A stretch of 64,000 bases of DNA from Sphagnum magellanicum. Its lineage: Eukaryota; Streptophyta; Sphagnopsida; Sphagnales; Sphagnaceae. Shown here piece by piece: positions 9,971 through 19,468 of the stretch; the first letter of the stretch is position 1, and every line of letters begins with the position of its first letter. Location: the NCBI GenBank assembly GCA_021904315.1, contig CM038926.1, positions 4,264,390-4,328,389 on the forward strand. The letters run 5' to 3'. Position numbers and translations under genes: made by a program. The notes below the pieces were generated by a model that saw only the letters and a program-made list of their open reading frames with translations, did not search any database and was not told where the DNA came from.

Positions 9971-12900
9971 ATCGGCATCACAATATCCCTTCAAACTAAC
10001 CTCGTTGCCTCCAAGGCACAATTTCAAGTCCATAGTGCCCTTCAAGTATCGCATGATGCGTTTCACCGCCATCCAATGGGAAGGACCAGCCCTTGACATG
10101 AATTGACTCACCATGCTCACCGGGAATGCAAGATCAGGCCGTGTGCCCACCATGGCATACATCAATGATCCCACCGCCGCCTTGTATGGAATGCCTTGCA
10201 TCTCCTCTTGAATGCCTTGAAACTCCTCCTCCGTGAGCTTCAAGAGCTTGGAATTCACATCAAGTGGAGTTCCAATGGGCTTGCATTCCTCCATGTTGAA
10301 GCGCTTGAGCACCTCCTCAATGTACTTGCTTTGGCTCATGGTTATGGTGTGGTTGGCACGGTCTCTCTCAAACTCCACACCAAGGCAATAGTGCAACTCT
10401 CCAAGATCACTCATCTCAAATTCATTTTCAAGCCTTGACTTCAACCACTTCAAAATGTTCCCATTGCTTGCTAAGATGATCAAATCATCCACATAGATTA
10501 TCACTATCAACAAGTACTCACCCGTTCCCTTGATGTACAACGAATGGTCCGCTTGGCTCCTAGAAAAGCTTTCGTGGGTGAAGAACATGTCAATGCGTTG
10601 GTACCATGCTCTTGGTGATTGCTTGAGCCCGTACAAGGACTTCTTCAACTTACACACCAGGTCCTCCTTGCCATCTTGCACGAATCCTTGGGGTTGGTCC
10701 ATGTAGATGTCCTCCTCCAATTCTCCATTCAAGAATGCGGTCTTCACGTCCATTTGGTGGATCTCCAAGTCCATGGCGACTCCAATTGCAAGAATGCATC
10801 TAATGGTTGTGAACTTGGCCACCGGGGCAAATGTCTCATTGAAGTCCACACCTTCAACTTGAGAATACCCCTTGGCCACCAACCTTGCCTTGTGCCTCAC
10901 GATATGGCCTGATGCATCCCTTTTGGTGCGAAACACCCACTTGCATCCCACACTTTTGCGATCCTTTGGAAGAGGGACCAACTCCCATGTGCCATTGGCC
11001 ATGAGTGAGCCATACTCCTCTTGCATGGCCGCCTCCCACTTGCTTGCATCCTCCGAACGCATTGCATCACACAAATTCAATGGATCATCAAGACAAGCAA
11101 CATTGGCACGTTCCACATCTTGTTGGGGTAGGATGTGGTTCTTCCACCATTCTCCAAGCGGTCGTCGCTCCCTCAAGGGGTACCTACGCTCCTCCGAGGG
11201 CTGCCCATCTTCTTCATCACTTGTGCTTGCATCCTTAGATGGTGTTGGGGTTGGCGGTGCCTCTTGATTGCTTGGATACTCTTTGGCATCACTTGCGCCC
11301 TCATCATTATCCACATAGGGCGATTTGGAAGATGTGTCCATAATCACCACATTAGGGGTCTCATTTCTCCCACTTGGACGCATTTCCAAATCATTGCCCA
11401 CATTAGTGCTATCCTCCATGAACTCAACATCCCTACACTTGATGATTTTCTTGGATTGCACACACATGAGCCTATATGCCTTGGTGCCTTCACAATACCC
11501 AAGAAACAAGCATTTTGTGCCCTTTGCATCAAGCTTACCCCTCTTCTCGTCCGGCACCATGGCATATGTAATGCATCCAAACACACGCATGTGTGAAATG
11601 CAAGGCTTTTTCCCACTCCATGCTTCCTCGGGTGTGATGGATGGCAATGCTCTTGATGGGCATCGATTCCTTGTGTAGGCCGCATTCACCACCGCTTCCG
11701 CCCAAAGTGACTTATTGAGGTTTTGAGCATGAAGCATGTTCCTGGCCATCTCCACAAGGGTGCGGTTTGCACGTTCCGCCACTCCATTTTGTTGAGGCCT
11801 ATATGGTGTGGAGGTTTGCTTCTCGATGCCGTGTGTCTTCAAGAAGCTCTGGAATCCCTTGGAAATGTACTCCCCTCCATTGTCCGACCGAAACACCTTG
11901 ATCTTGTGTTCTGATTGTGTCTCCACAAGTGCCTTGAATTCCTTGAACTTCTCGAAGCACTCCCCTTTGGACTTCAACAAGTACACCCATACCTTCCTTG
12001 AAAAGTCATCAATGTACGTCACAAAGTACTTTGCACCACCCAAGGATGTGGTCCTCATGGGGCCACATACATCCGAATGCACAATCTCCAAGGGCTTGGT
12101 GGCACGCATCCCTCCATCGCTTGGAAATGGTTTGCGATGTTGTTTTCCCTCAATGCACCCTTCACAAAGAAATGAAGATGTAGGGCAGGGCATGTTTCCA
12201 AGGTTCATACCACTCACCATGTTTTGGAGCGCATGCACACCTTTGATGTTCAAATGACCCAGGCGACGATGCCAAAGCTCCAATGCACCATCAATTGTTG
12301 AAGTTTGGGCCACGTTGGCCACATTCATGTCACACACCTTGTTGAAGGTCACTTGATACAAGTTGCCTTCACGTAGTGCTATTGTAATCACCTCTCCATC
12401 AAACGCCCTCACAATGCATTCATTCATGTTGAATTGCACTTTGCACCCACTTGACAAGATTTTGCTCACCGAAAGCAAGTTGGCATGCAATTTTGGCACA
12501 TGGAGCACGTCCTTGATCCTAATCCTCTTGGTTCGCCCTTTCACCATCACTTCCACAAGGATGGACCCCATTCCAATTGCCTCAACAATGCTATCATCAC
12601 CCATATGCACATTGCGTTTCGGAATTACCTCATACGTGTCAAATGCGGCTCTATGAGGGGTCATATGCTTGGTGGCTCCCGAGTCCATGATCCACTTGCA
12701 TATGGCCGTGCAATTGTTTCCATCCTTTGTTGCAAAGGCATAGTCATCATTGTCCTTGGCTTTGTTGGCACTCTCCTTCTCTTTGTTGTTGTTCTTGGCC
12801 TTGAAGCAAAATCGTGCAATGTGGCCTGGTTTGCCGCAATAGTAACATGTCTTGGTGTCTTTGCGTGTGGATGTGGTCCCTCCTCTTCCTTGCATTGACA

Positions 12901-13519
12901 CCATCGCCGCATCCTCACCTTGCGGCTCCTTCTCCTTCCGCTTGGACACTTCATGCATCAATCGTGCGGTCACAAATTCCATGGTGAGGTTTTGCATGGG
13001 CAAGGTCTCCAAGGCGGTGATTAGGTATTCGTAGGAGGGTGGCAAGCTCTCAAGCAAGGTCATCACAACATCTTCATCCCTCACGGGCACCTCCAAGCAA
13101 GCAAGTTGATCCGCAAGTGCCTTGACCTTGTTGATGTGCTCTAGAAGGTCCTCTCCTTCTTGCATCTTGCACGTGAAGAACTTGCGGCGAATGAAGAGGA
13201 TGTTAGACAAGCTCCGCGTCTCATGGATGTTGCAGAGTGTGTTCCATGCCTCCGCTGGTCCCTTGCACCTCTTGATGTGGTGAAGTTGACTATCCACCAA
13301 GTTGATGCCAATGATGGACATGGCCTTCTTTGCGCGTCATTGGTACTCCTTGATGACTTTGGGGTCCGCATTGGATGGTGGAGCCTCCTCAGACCCGTCA
13401 ACAATCTCCCAAAGGTCCATGGAGGCCAACACCATCTCCATCTTGAATTTCCAAAGGTTGAAGTTCTCCCCATTGAACTTGTCAATGACTCTAGTGCTCT
13501 CTCCCTCAAAGGATGCCAT
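9971..13519 (-). pseudogene. A2 gag-pol, main part, with premature stop
   Basis: Runs from the MASFEGES start at 13519 to the site where A6 interrupts RNase H (GYCDAD). The Gag knuckle, protease, integrase DD35E and reverse transcriptase YVDD are all present. A TGA near 13337-13339 replaces the CGA arginine codon seen in every other copy, a C-to-T change at a CpG. A long frame reopens at an internal methionine (13321). The nonsense change and the A6 insertion inactivate this copy. Confidence 0.92.
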
Positions 13520-13672
13520 GTTGCACTCAAATCCGACCTCTCTACCCGCTTATGCGCTCAAACAAATGCTAATTAGTGCCTAATGTGCACTCTTAGATGC
13601 AATTTCCTCAATGCACTATCAAATGTGCTTCAATCACTCAAATGCACACGAATGCACCTCACAAACACACTC

Positions 13673-14153
13673 TGTATTGGAAATAACTTGAAAACAAGCA
13701 AGAAATGAAAGCTTCAAGGTTCATGAAATGGAACAATTGTATTAACTAACAAGAAGATTACAAAGGTTGTATACTTCAATTGCTACAATCACAAAACTAT
13801 GGCTTGCAACAACTAACAAAGCTTGAAGGTTCTATGTGCACTCAAAAACCATGAAAGGAAAGAATGAAAAACAACTCAAAACCATTCCACTATATACTAT
13901 CTCCTAACCCTAAAGTAGCCGCCACTTAACCCTAACCTAGCCGCCGCCAAACCCTAACCCTAGCCGCCGCCTAACCCTAGCCACCACCAAACCCTAAACG
14001 TAGCCGCCGCTTAACCCTAATCCTAGCCGCCCCCAAACCCTAAGTAGTCTCCTAACCTAACTACTACAAGGATGTGTATACTATTCATCCTTTTGATGAA
14101 TGTTTAACACATTCATCAACATTGGGAATTAGAAACGAATAGAATTTCTAACA
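13673..14153 (-). repeat. B 3' LTR (481 bp)
   Basis: In element sense it starts TGTTAGAAATTC and ends TTTCCAATACA, giving canonical TG...CA ends. The purine run AGAGTGGGAG precedes it. It contains a GC-rich box array and a TATA-like stretch. With no second copy in the window, its age cannot be estimated from LTR divergence. Confidence 0.9.
13891..14050 (-). promoter_or_regulatory. B LTR promoter candidate: GCC-box / telo-box array next to TATA
   Basis: Five exact AGCCGCC motifs (13917, 13939, 13962, 14002, 14025) and one AGCCACC variant (13979) alternate with three exact AAACCCTAA motifs (13949, 13989, 14035) and further CCCTAA cores. In element sense the array lies just upstream of ATAGTATATA (13891-13900), a TATA-box candidate. 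AGCCGCC is the known ERF-binding GCC-box and AAACCCTAA the known plant telo-box. Promoter function is inferred from layout. Confidence 0.6.
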
Positions 14154-14161
14154 CTCCCACT

Positions 14162-17100
14162 CTATGAAGTTTCTAATCCGAACATGTTTATCAACTTATG
14201 ATGTCGTTCTTTTGATAATGCCTTGGTAAGCACATCCGCCACCATATGTTCCGTTGGACAATATTCAAATTGAACTTCTCCATTTTCAACTCGTTCTCGA
14301 ACAAAATGATGTTGTACATCAATGTGTTTTGTTCGTGCATGGTGAGTGGGATTCTTGGTCAATGATATCGCACCTTGATTGTCGCATCGAATCACCATCA
14401 TTTTCTTTTCCATGTATCCTAAATCCATCATCAATTTTGTTATCCATATGGCTTCTTTTGTGGCTTGTGTGTTTGCCATGTATTCCGCCTCCGTGGTGGA
14501 CAATGCTATTGTGGGTTGTCGTTTGCTACTCCAAGAAATGGCTCCACCTCCGATCATGAAAACAAACCCTGTGGTGGACCTCCTATCTTCAAGATCACCA
14601 CCCCAATCCGCATCGCAATATCCAAGAACTTCCTTGGATGGTGTTCCACCAAATTGTAATTTCATTTGCAATGTACCTTGCAAATATCGAAAGATTCGTT
14701 TGACGGCCATCCAATGCTCCATGTTAGGGTTCGCCATGTGTTGACTCAACACGCTTATTGGGTATGCCAAATCGGGTCGTGTGCACAACATGGCATACAT
14801 CAAAGACCCAACCGCTTGTTGATATGGAAATCCCTTTGATTCATCATTTCCATTCGCATTCCTTTGTAACTTCACCTTGGGATCCAATGGAACTCCAATG
14901 GGCTTACATTCCTCCATTCGAAACCGCTTCAATATTTCTTTGAGGTATTTGATTTGGTTGATACGTAGGAGTCTTTCATCACGATTCCTTTCCACCTCCA
15001 TCCCCAAAAAGAAATGCAACTCCCCGAGGTCCTTCATTTCAAACTTTTGACTCAATTCCTCCTTGATTTGCAAAAGTTTGTTTTGATCGTTGCACACCAA
15101 AATGAGGTCATCCACATAGACCACAATGAAAAACTTCACATCTCCCACTTGTGCAACGTACACACTCGGATCCGCCTCACTCTTCATAAATTCAATGCTT
15201 TTGAGAAACGCATCTAACTTTTGATTCCATGCCCTTGGAGATTGTTTCAAACCATACAAGGACTTGTGAAGCTTACACACGAGATGTTCGCCTCCTTGGT
15301 GCACGAACCCTTGAGGTTGCTCCATGTAAATCTCCTCTTCAAGCTCGCCATTGAGAAATGCGGTTTTCACGTCCATTTGATGGATCTCCATGTCTTCCAA
15401 GGCCGCCAATGCAAGAATACAACGAATAGATGCAAATTTTGCGACGGGCGCAAAAGTTTCGTTGTAATCCACTCCGTAGGTTTGGGTAAAACCTCTTGCC
15501 ACTAATCTAGCCTTGTAGCGTTCCACTTCCCCATTTGCGCCTTGTTTGATTTTGAACACCCATTTGCAAGAAACGGGTTTCCTTCCGATGGGAAATGGTA
15601 CCAAAGTCCATGTGTTGTTTGTCATGAGGGAATCAAATTCTTCTCGCATTGCACACTCCCACTCCTTGGAATTTTCACATGACAATGCTTCTTCAATATT
15701 TTGGGGCTCCTCCAAAAATGCAACGGTGGCGCGCTCCACCTCTTTGGTAGCAATCCACCAATCTCGAGGCCATTCCCTTCGTTGCCTTTGAGGTCTTTCC
15801 TTCGCAACATCTTGTGAAGGTTCACAAGATGGGTTATCATTGGAAACAACAAATTCTTCATCCGATGAAGAACTTGGTGTGGATTCACTTTGCACACCTT
15901 CCATTCTTCTTTCACTCAAAGGTGCATCTCGACTAAGGTTCAATGGTTCTTCTCCCTCAACTTCTTCATGCACAACTACATTTTCTTCTTTCTCAACATG
16001 AGGTACACCACCTATTTGCTTCGACCCTTCAATGAACACGACATCTCTACTTTTGATGATTCTTTTGGTTTTCACACACATCAAGCGATATGCTTTAGTG
16101 CCTTCGTAATATCCTAAAAACACACAAGGCATGGACTTGGACTCTAATTTGGTCCTCTTCTCATCGGGGACATGTGCAAAGGCCTTACAACCAAAAACTC
16201 TCAAATGGGACACATCGGGTTTTCTACCGCTCCACACTTCTTGAGGGGTCTTGGAATCAAGAGCCTTGGTTGGACATCGATTTTTGATGTACACCGCCGT
16301 GTTCACCGCTTCGCCCCAAAATTCAAGTTCCAACCCTTGTGCAAGAATCATGCTTCTTGCACATTCCATGATGGTTCTATTGGCACGTTCTGCAACACCG
16401 TTTTGTTGTGGGGAATATGGCGCACTTGTTTGTCGTTGAATTCCACATTCCGCAAGAAATGCGTCAAATTTCTTAGACACAAATTCTCCTCCGTTGTCGG
16501 AACGTAGCACTTTGATTTTGTGACCAATTTCGTTCTCCACCAACGCCTTGTATTGTTTGAACTTTTCAAACGCTTCTCCTTTGGCCTTCAAAAGATAGAC
16601 ATGAGTTTTCCTTGAGAAGTCGTCAATGAAAGTGAGAAAGTATCGCGCTCCACCATGCGATGTAGTCTTCATTGGCCCGCACACATCCGTGTGCACAATC
16701 TCCAAAAGTTGTGAAGCCCTCGTTGCTCCGTCCTTGGGAAATGATGTTCTTTGATGTTTGCCTTTGACGCATCCCTCACAAATGTGATGCAACGGCACTT
16801 CTTTCAAATTCATGCCATCCACCATGGCATCTAACTCCTTAAGGCTTGCCATGTTGAGATGGCCAAGTCTTTCATGCCAAAGCATGGCACTTTCCTCCAA
16901 AGAATTTGCAATGTGTGCCATGTCCTTACGCACCTTCACATTAAGAAGGTACAAGTTCTTGTCCCTTCGTGCTTGCGCCACAACAACTCCTCGAGCATCG
17001 TTGACCTTACAACCATCCTTGTCAAACTCCACTTTGAAACCTTCCGAAATGAGTTTGCTCACCGAAATGAGATTATTCTTCATTTTTGGAACATGAAGAA

Positions 17101-18073
17101 CTTGGGTGATGGTTGTGTGCGTCAATTGGCCTCCCACTTGCAATGTGGCTTTGATGCTCCCCTTGCCAATGGCCTCCAAAATGGTGTCATCCCCCATGAA
17201 CACCCTCCTTGGGGAAATGCGCTCGTACGTGGTAAACCATTCTTGTTCGAATGTCATGTGTTGCGTTGCACCCGAATCCACAATCCAATCATACGTGGTA
17301 TGATCATTGGCACTCAATGCCGCAACAAACATTTGTTCGTGATCTTCACAAGCTTGATTAACTTTTTCTTTTTCATCATTTTTTTTCTTCAAGCAATTTC
17401 TCACAAAATGTCCGGGTTTCTTACAATAAAAGCAAAGCTTCTCATTTGGCTTGTGAGTTTTGTTCACTAATGCAGTAGTTTCGGAACTTTCACATTCTTT
17501 TCTCTTGGACACTTCGTGAAGCAACCTTGCTACAATGAATTGAAGGTCTACATCTTTCGTGGACATGGACTCCAAGCTTGTGACTAAGTTATCAAAGGAT
17601 GGAGGAAGGCTCATGAGGAGTACCATGTAAACATCTTCATCCGTAATGTTCACCTCGATAGAACGTAGTTGGTCCGCAAGGGCTTTCACCGTGTTGATGT
17701 GCACAAGCATGTCATCTCCTTCTTGCATTTTGATGGTGAAGAATCTCCTTCGAAGGAACAACTTGTTGCCAATGGTCTTAGCTTCATGGACACCGCAAAG
17801 AGCCTCCCACGCACTTCTCACATTGTCACAATATTGAATGTGTGCAAGTTGGGCATCCGTGAGATGTTCACAAAGCAATGCAAAGGCCTTGGTCTCTTTT
17901 TCGTTGTAATCGGCCGTTGCAAGTTCTTCACTTGGCAAAGTGGCACTCCCATCAACAAATTTCCAAAGGCCATGTTTGGAAAGCATCATGCGCATTTTGA
18001 ACTTCCAAAGGTGAAAGTTGCCACCATCAAACTTCTCCATGACTTTTAAGGACTCCATTTGAAAAGAAGACAT
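14162..18073 (-). CDS. B gag-pol polyprotein (about 1303 aa), intact
   Basis: An uninterrupted copia polyprotein. It has Gag with NFHLWKFKM, a zinc knuckle (CFYCKKPGHFVRNC), protease (DSGATQHMT), an integrase zinc domain and a DD35E core (HTDVCGP, RSDNGGE, AERANR), reverse transcriptase (QMDVKTAFLNG, VYVDDL) and RNase H (CDADWGG, STTEAEY, CDNQG). The frame opens 11 codons earlier at 18106, but MSSFQMES at 18073 aligns with the MASFEGES start of family A and is preferred. Unlike family A, it stops just before the polypurine tract and does not enter the LTR. It is clearly related to A but too diverged to be the same family. Confidence 0.93.
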   Translation of the reverse strand: MSSFQMESLKVMEKFDGGNFHLWKFKMRMMLSKHGLWKFVDGSATLPSEELATADYNEKETKAFALLCEHLTDAQLAHIQYCDNVRSAWEALCGVHEAKTIGNKLFLRRRFFTIKMQEGDDMLVHINTVKALADQLRSIEVNITDEDVYMVLLMSLPPSFDNLVTSLESMSTKDVDLQFIVARLLHEVSKRKECESSETTALVNKTHKPNEKLCFYCKKPGHFVRNCLKKKNDEKEKVNQACEDHEQMFVAALSANDHTTYDWIVDSGATQHMTFEQEWFTTYERISPRRVFMGDDTILEAIGKGSIKATLQVGGQLTHTTITQVLHVPKMKNNLISVSKLISEGFKVEFDKDGCKVNDARGVVVAQARRDKNLYLLNVKVRKDMAHIANSLEESAMLWHERLGHLNMASLKELDAMVDGMNLKEVPLHHICEGCVKGKHQRTSFPKDGATRASQLLEIVHTDVCGPMKTTSHGGARYFLTFIDDFSRKTHVYLLKAKGEAFEKFKQYKALVENEIGHKIKVLRSDNGGEFVSKKFDAFLAECGIQRQTSAPYSPQQNGVAERANRTIMECARSMILAQGLELEFWGEAVNTAVYIKNRCPTKALDSKTPQEVWSGRKPDVSHLRVFGCKAFAHVPDEKRTKLESKSMPCVFLGYYEGTKAYRLMCVKTKRIIKSRDVVFIEGSKQIGGVPHVEKEENVVVHEEVEGEEPLNLSRDAPLSERRMEGVQSESTPSSSSDEEFVVSNDNPSCEPSQDVAKERPQRQRREWPRDWWIATKEVERATVAFLEEPQNIEEALSCENSKEWECAMREEFDSLMTNNTWTLVPFPIGRKPVSCKWVFKIKQGANGEVERYKARLVARGFTQTYGVDYNETFAPVAKFASIRCILALAALEDMEIHQMDVKTAFLNGELEEEIYMEQPQGFVHQGGEHLVCKLHKSLYGLKQSPRAWNQKLDAFLKSIEFMKSEADPSVYVAQVGDVKFFIVVYVDDLILVCNDQNKLLQIKEELSQKFEMKDLGELHFFLGMEVERNRDERLLRINQIKYLKEILKRFRMEECKPIGVPLDPKVKLQRNANGNDESKGFPYQQAVGSLMYAMLCTRPDLAYPISVLSQHMANPNMEHWMAVKRIFRYLQGTLQMKLQFGGTPSKEVLGYCDADWGGDLEDRRSTTGFVFMIGGGAISWSSKRQPTIALSTTEAEYMANTQATKEAIWITKLMMDLGYMEKKMMVIRCDNQGAISLTKNPTHHARTKHIDVQHHFVRERVENGEVQFEYCPTEHMVADVLTKALSKERHHKLINMFGLETS

Positions 18074-18359
18074 TTTGAACACAAATGCTACAACAAACAC
18101 TCTCAAACTTGAAAGTTAAAGTTTTCAACAACTAAAGAACTATCTTCCGAACACTTTCACTTGGAAAAGCTTGATACTTTCAAAAACAATTTTTTCACAC
18201 TTGAAAAACTTACAACACCTTGAAGAAATCTCTTCCACACCTCCCACTCACTTGGAAAGACTATTACTCTCTTTGCAACCTTGCAAACTAAAAGCCTTCC
18301 TTCAAAAGGATTCTCGCTTTCTATGTTGTACAAGGAAACACGTTCAAAAACCTTAAAGG
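18074..18359 (-). other. B leader fragment
   Basis: Untranslated leader rich in ACTTTCA and CTTGGAAA motifs. It ends at the A4 boundary with AAAGG. No primer-binding site or LTR is present. The complement of the last five bases (CCTTT) should be the TSD of the left-hand A element if the inversion model holds. Confidence 0.7.
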
Positions 18360-18677
18360 TGTTGAAGATTATGATGTAGATGTTAGAAACATTAGAAATG
18401 GTGTGGTAGATATTAGAAACAATGTGGTAGTTAAGTGTTGCAAGTAATCAAAGACATAGGTAGATTTGAAATATGTAAGTACCACGAACATGTTAGAATA
18501 AGGAGGGATTTATCCCATATGGTTTGTCAATGTAGTGGTACATGGAAGGGAATAAAGAGCAAGGCTGGAGGGGAGTTGGATATCTCACTCCAAGCATTGT
18601 TCACATACTTGTGTGTCTTATGTGCTTGTAATTGCGCAATCTCTCCTCTGATCCTATTGTTCTTCAATACTTCAATA
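18360..18677 (+). repeat. A4 5' LTR
   Basis: TGTTGAAG to CTTCAATA, 318 bp, followed directly by the primer-binding site. A candidate poly(A) signal AATAAA lies at 18551-18556. No convincing TATA box was seen. Confidence 0.96.
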
Positions 18678-18691
18678 GGTTATGGGCCCAC
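18678..18691 (+). other. A4 primer-binding site (half-tRNA type)
   Basis: GGTTATGGGCCCAC abuts the LTR with no gap. It pairs with the 3' end of the 5' half of initiator tRNA-Met, cut in the anticodon loop. The TGGTATCAGAGC site usual in plant copia elements is absent. Confidence 0.87.
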
Positions 18692-18974
18692 ACATGCAAG
18701 TTGCATGATTAGAGGTCTGATTGCTTGTATGCATTGAGAGAGATCTTGAGGATTTGTGTGTATTGGAGGTGCAAGTTTGCTCTTTTGGAGGGTTTTGGAG
18801 GCGCTTTTGGAGCCTTGGAGGACTTTTGAAGAGCTTTGGAGGAGCTTTGAGGTTTTGCAAGCCATTTGGAGCTTGGAGGTGCACAAGTTCTTGATTGGTG
18901 TTCTTTGGAGGTGTTTTGAAGCATTAGATGTGCATGTGTGCACATTCCAACATTGTAAGTCTTGATTTGAATCA

Positions 18975-19265
18975 TTGAGGTGTACTTGTGCACATTTGAT
19001 TTGTAGAGCACTTGATTTGAGTTGGCTGAGTGCATTTCGAGTGTGTGAGGAAGCACTTGATTTGAGTTGGCTGAGTGCATTTCGAGTGTGTGAGGAAGCA
19101 CTTGGTTTGAGTTGGTTGAGTGCATTTCCAGTGTGTGAGGAAGCACTTGATTTGAGTTGGTTGAGTGCATTTCGAATGTGTGAGGAAGCACTTGATTTGA
19201 GTTGGTTGAGTGTATTTCGAGTGTGTGAGGAAGCATTGATGCAAGTGGGAGCCATTAAGGCCTGA
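18975..19265 (+). CDS. Possible leader small ORF built of 15-residue repeats (96 codons)
   Basis: A sense-strand open frame in the leader, upstream of gag. It starts MRCTCAHLICRAL, passes through five 15-residue repeats (SWLSAFRVCEEALDL type) and ends MQVGAIKA. Equivalent frames exist in A3 (8783-9073, 96 codons), A5 (57763-58053, 96 codons) and A1 (2144-2389, 81 codons). The 45-bp unit has no stop in several frames, so openness alone is weak evidence of coding. It could be a translated upstream ORF or chance. No known protein was recognised. Confidence 0.25.
   Translation: MRCTCAHLICRALDLSWLSAFRVCEEALDLSWLSAFRVCEEALGLSWLSAFPVCEEALDLSWLSAFRMCEEALDLSWLSVFRVCEEALMQVGAIKA
19009..19233 (+). repeat. 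A4 leader 45-bp tandem repeat, 5 units
   Basis: Five 45-bp units starting at CACTTGATTTGAG and ending GTGAGGAAG. Units differ at a few positions, and the order of variants is shared with A3 and A5. Confidence 0.95.
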
Positions 19266-19468
19266 ATTTTGTGATTAGAGGTGCATTGGTGCACAATTCA
19301 GTCTTCTAGGGGCCAGAGTGTGTTTGTGAGGTGCATTCGTGTGCATTTGAGTGATTGAAGCACATTTGATAGTGCATTGAGGAAATTGCATCTAAGAGTG
19401 CACATTAGGCACTAATTAGCATTTGTTTGAGTGCATAAGCGGGTAGAGAGGTCGGATTTGAGTGCAAC

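Larger units (their letters stand above)
3360..13672 (-). mobile_element. Copia family A, element A2 (broken host of nested insertions)
   Basis: Reads leftwards. Its own parts are 3360-4143 (3' LTR, PPT and the end of RNase H) and 9971-13672 (the rest of gag-pol and part of the leader). It was opened by solo LTR A6 in the RNase H coding region (TSD ATCGG) and by family B in the leader at 13673. A premature stop lies near codon 61. Its primer-binding site and 5' LTR are absent from the window; if the inversion proposed here is right, they lie just to the left of it. A2 and A3 share a one-codon insertion after the Gag region that A1, A4 and A5 lack. Confidence 0.9.
13673..18359 (-). mobile_element. 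Copia family B element (5' end missing)
   Basis: A second copia family reading leftwards: 3' LTR, polypurine tract, a full gag-pol frame and about 285 bp of leader. It entered the leader of A2; the flank CACTC (13668-13672) is the expected TSD, and the A leader should resume as CACTCTGGCCCC on the other side. At 18360 it is cut off by A4, and no B primer-binding site or 5' LTR follows A4. Under the inversion proposed here, the missing B end lies to the left of the window. Confidence 0.88.

Noticed and set aside
13905..14050. CCCTAA-rich stretch as an interstitial telomere
   Set aside because: The units are interrupted by GCC-rich boxes, vary in length and lie wholly inside the B LTR; telo-box promoter motifs fit better.
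18360..18677. An open frame of about 80-100 codons within every LTR ([20 protein letters not shown]...)
   Set aside because: It recurs only because the LTR recurs, has no recognisable domain and overlaps the known end of gag-pol. Treated as incidental.
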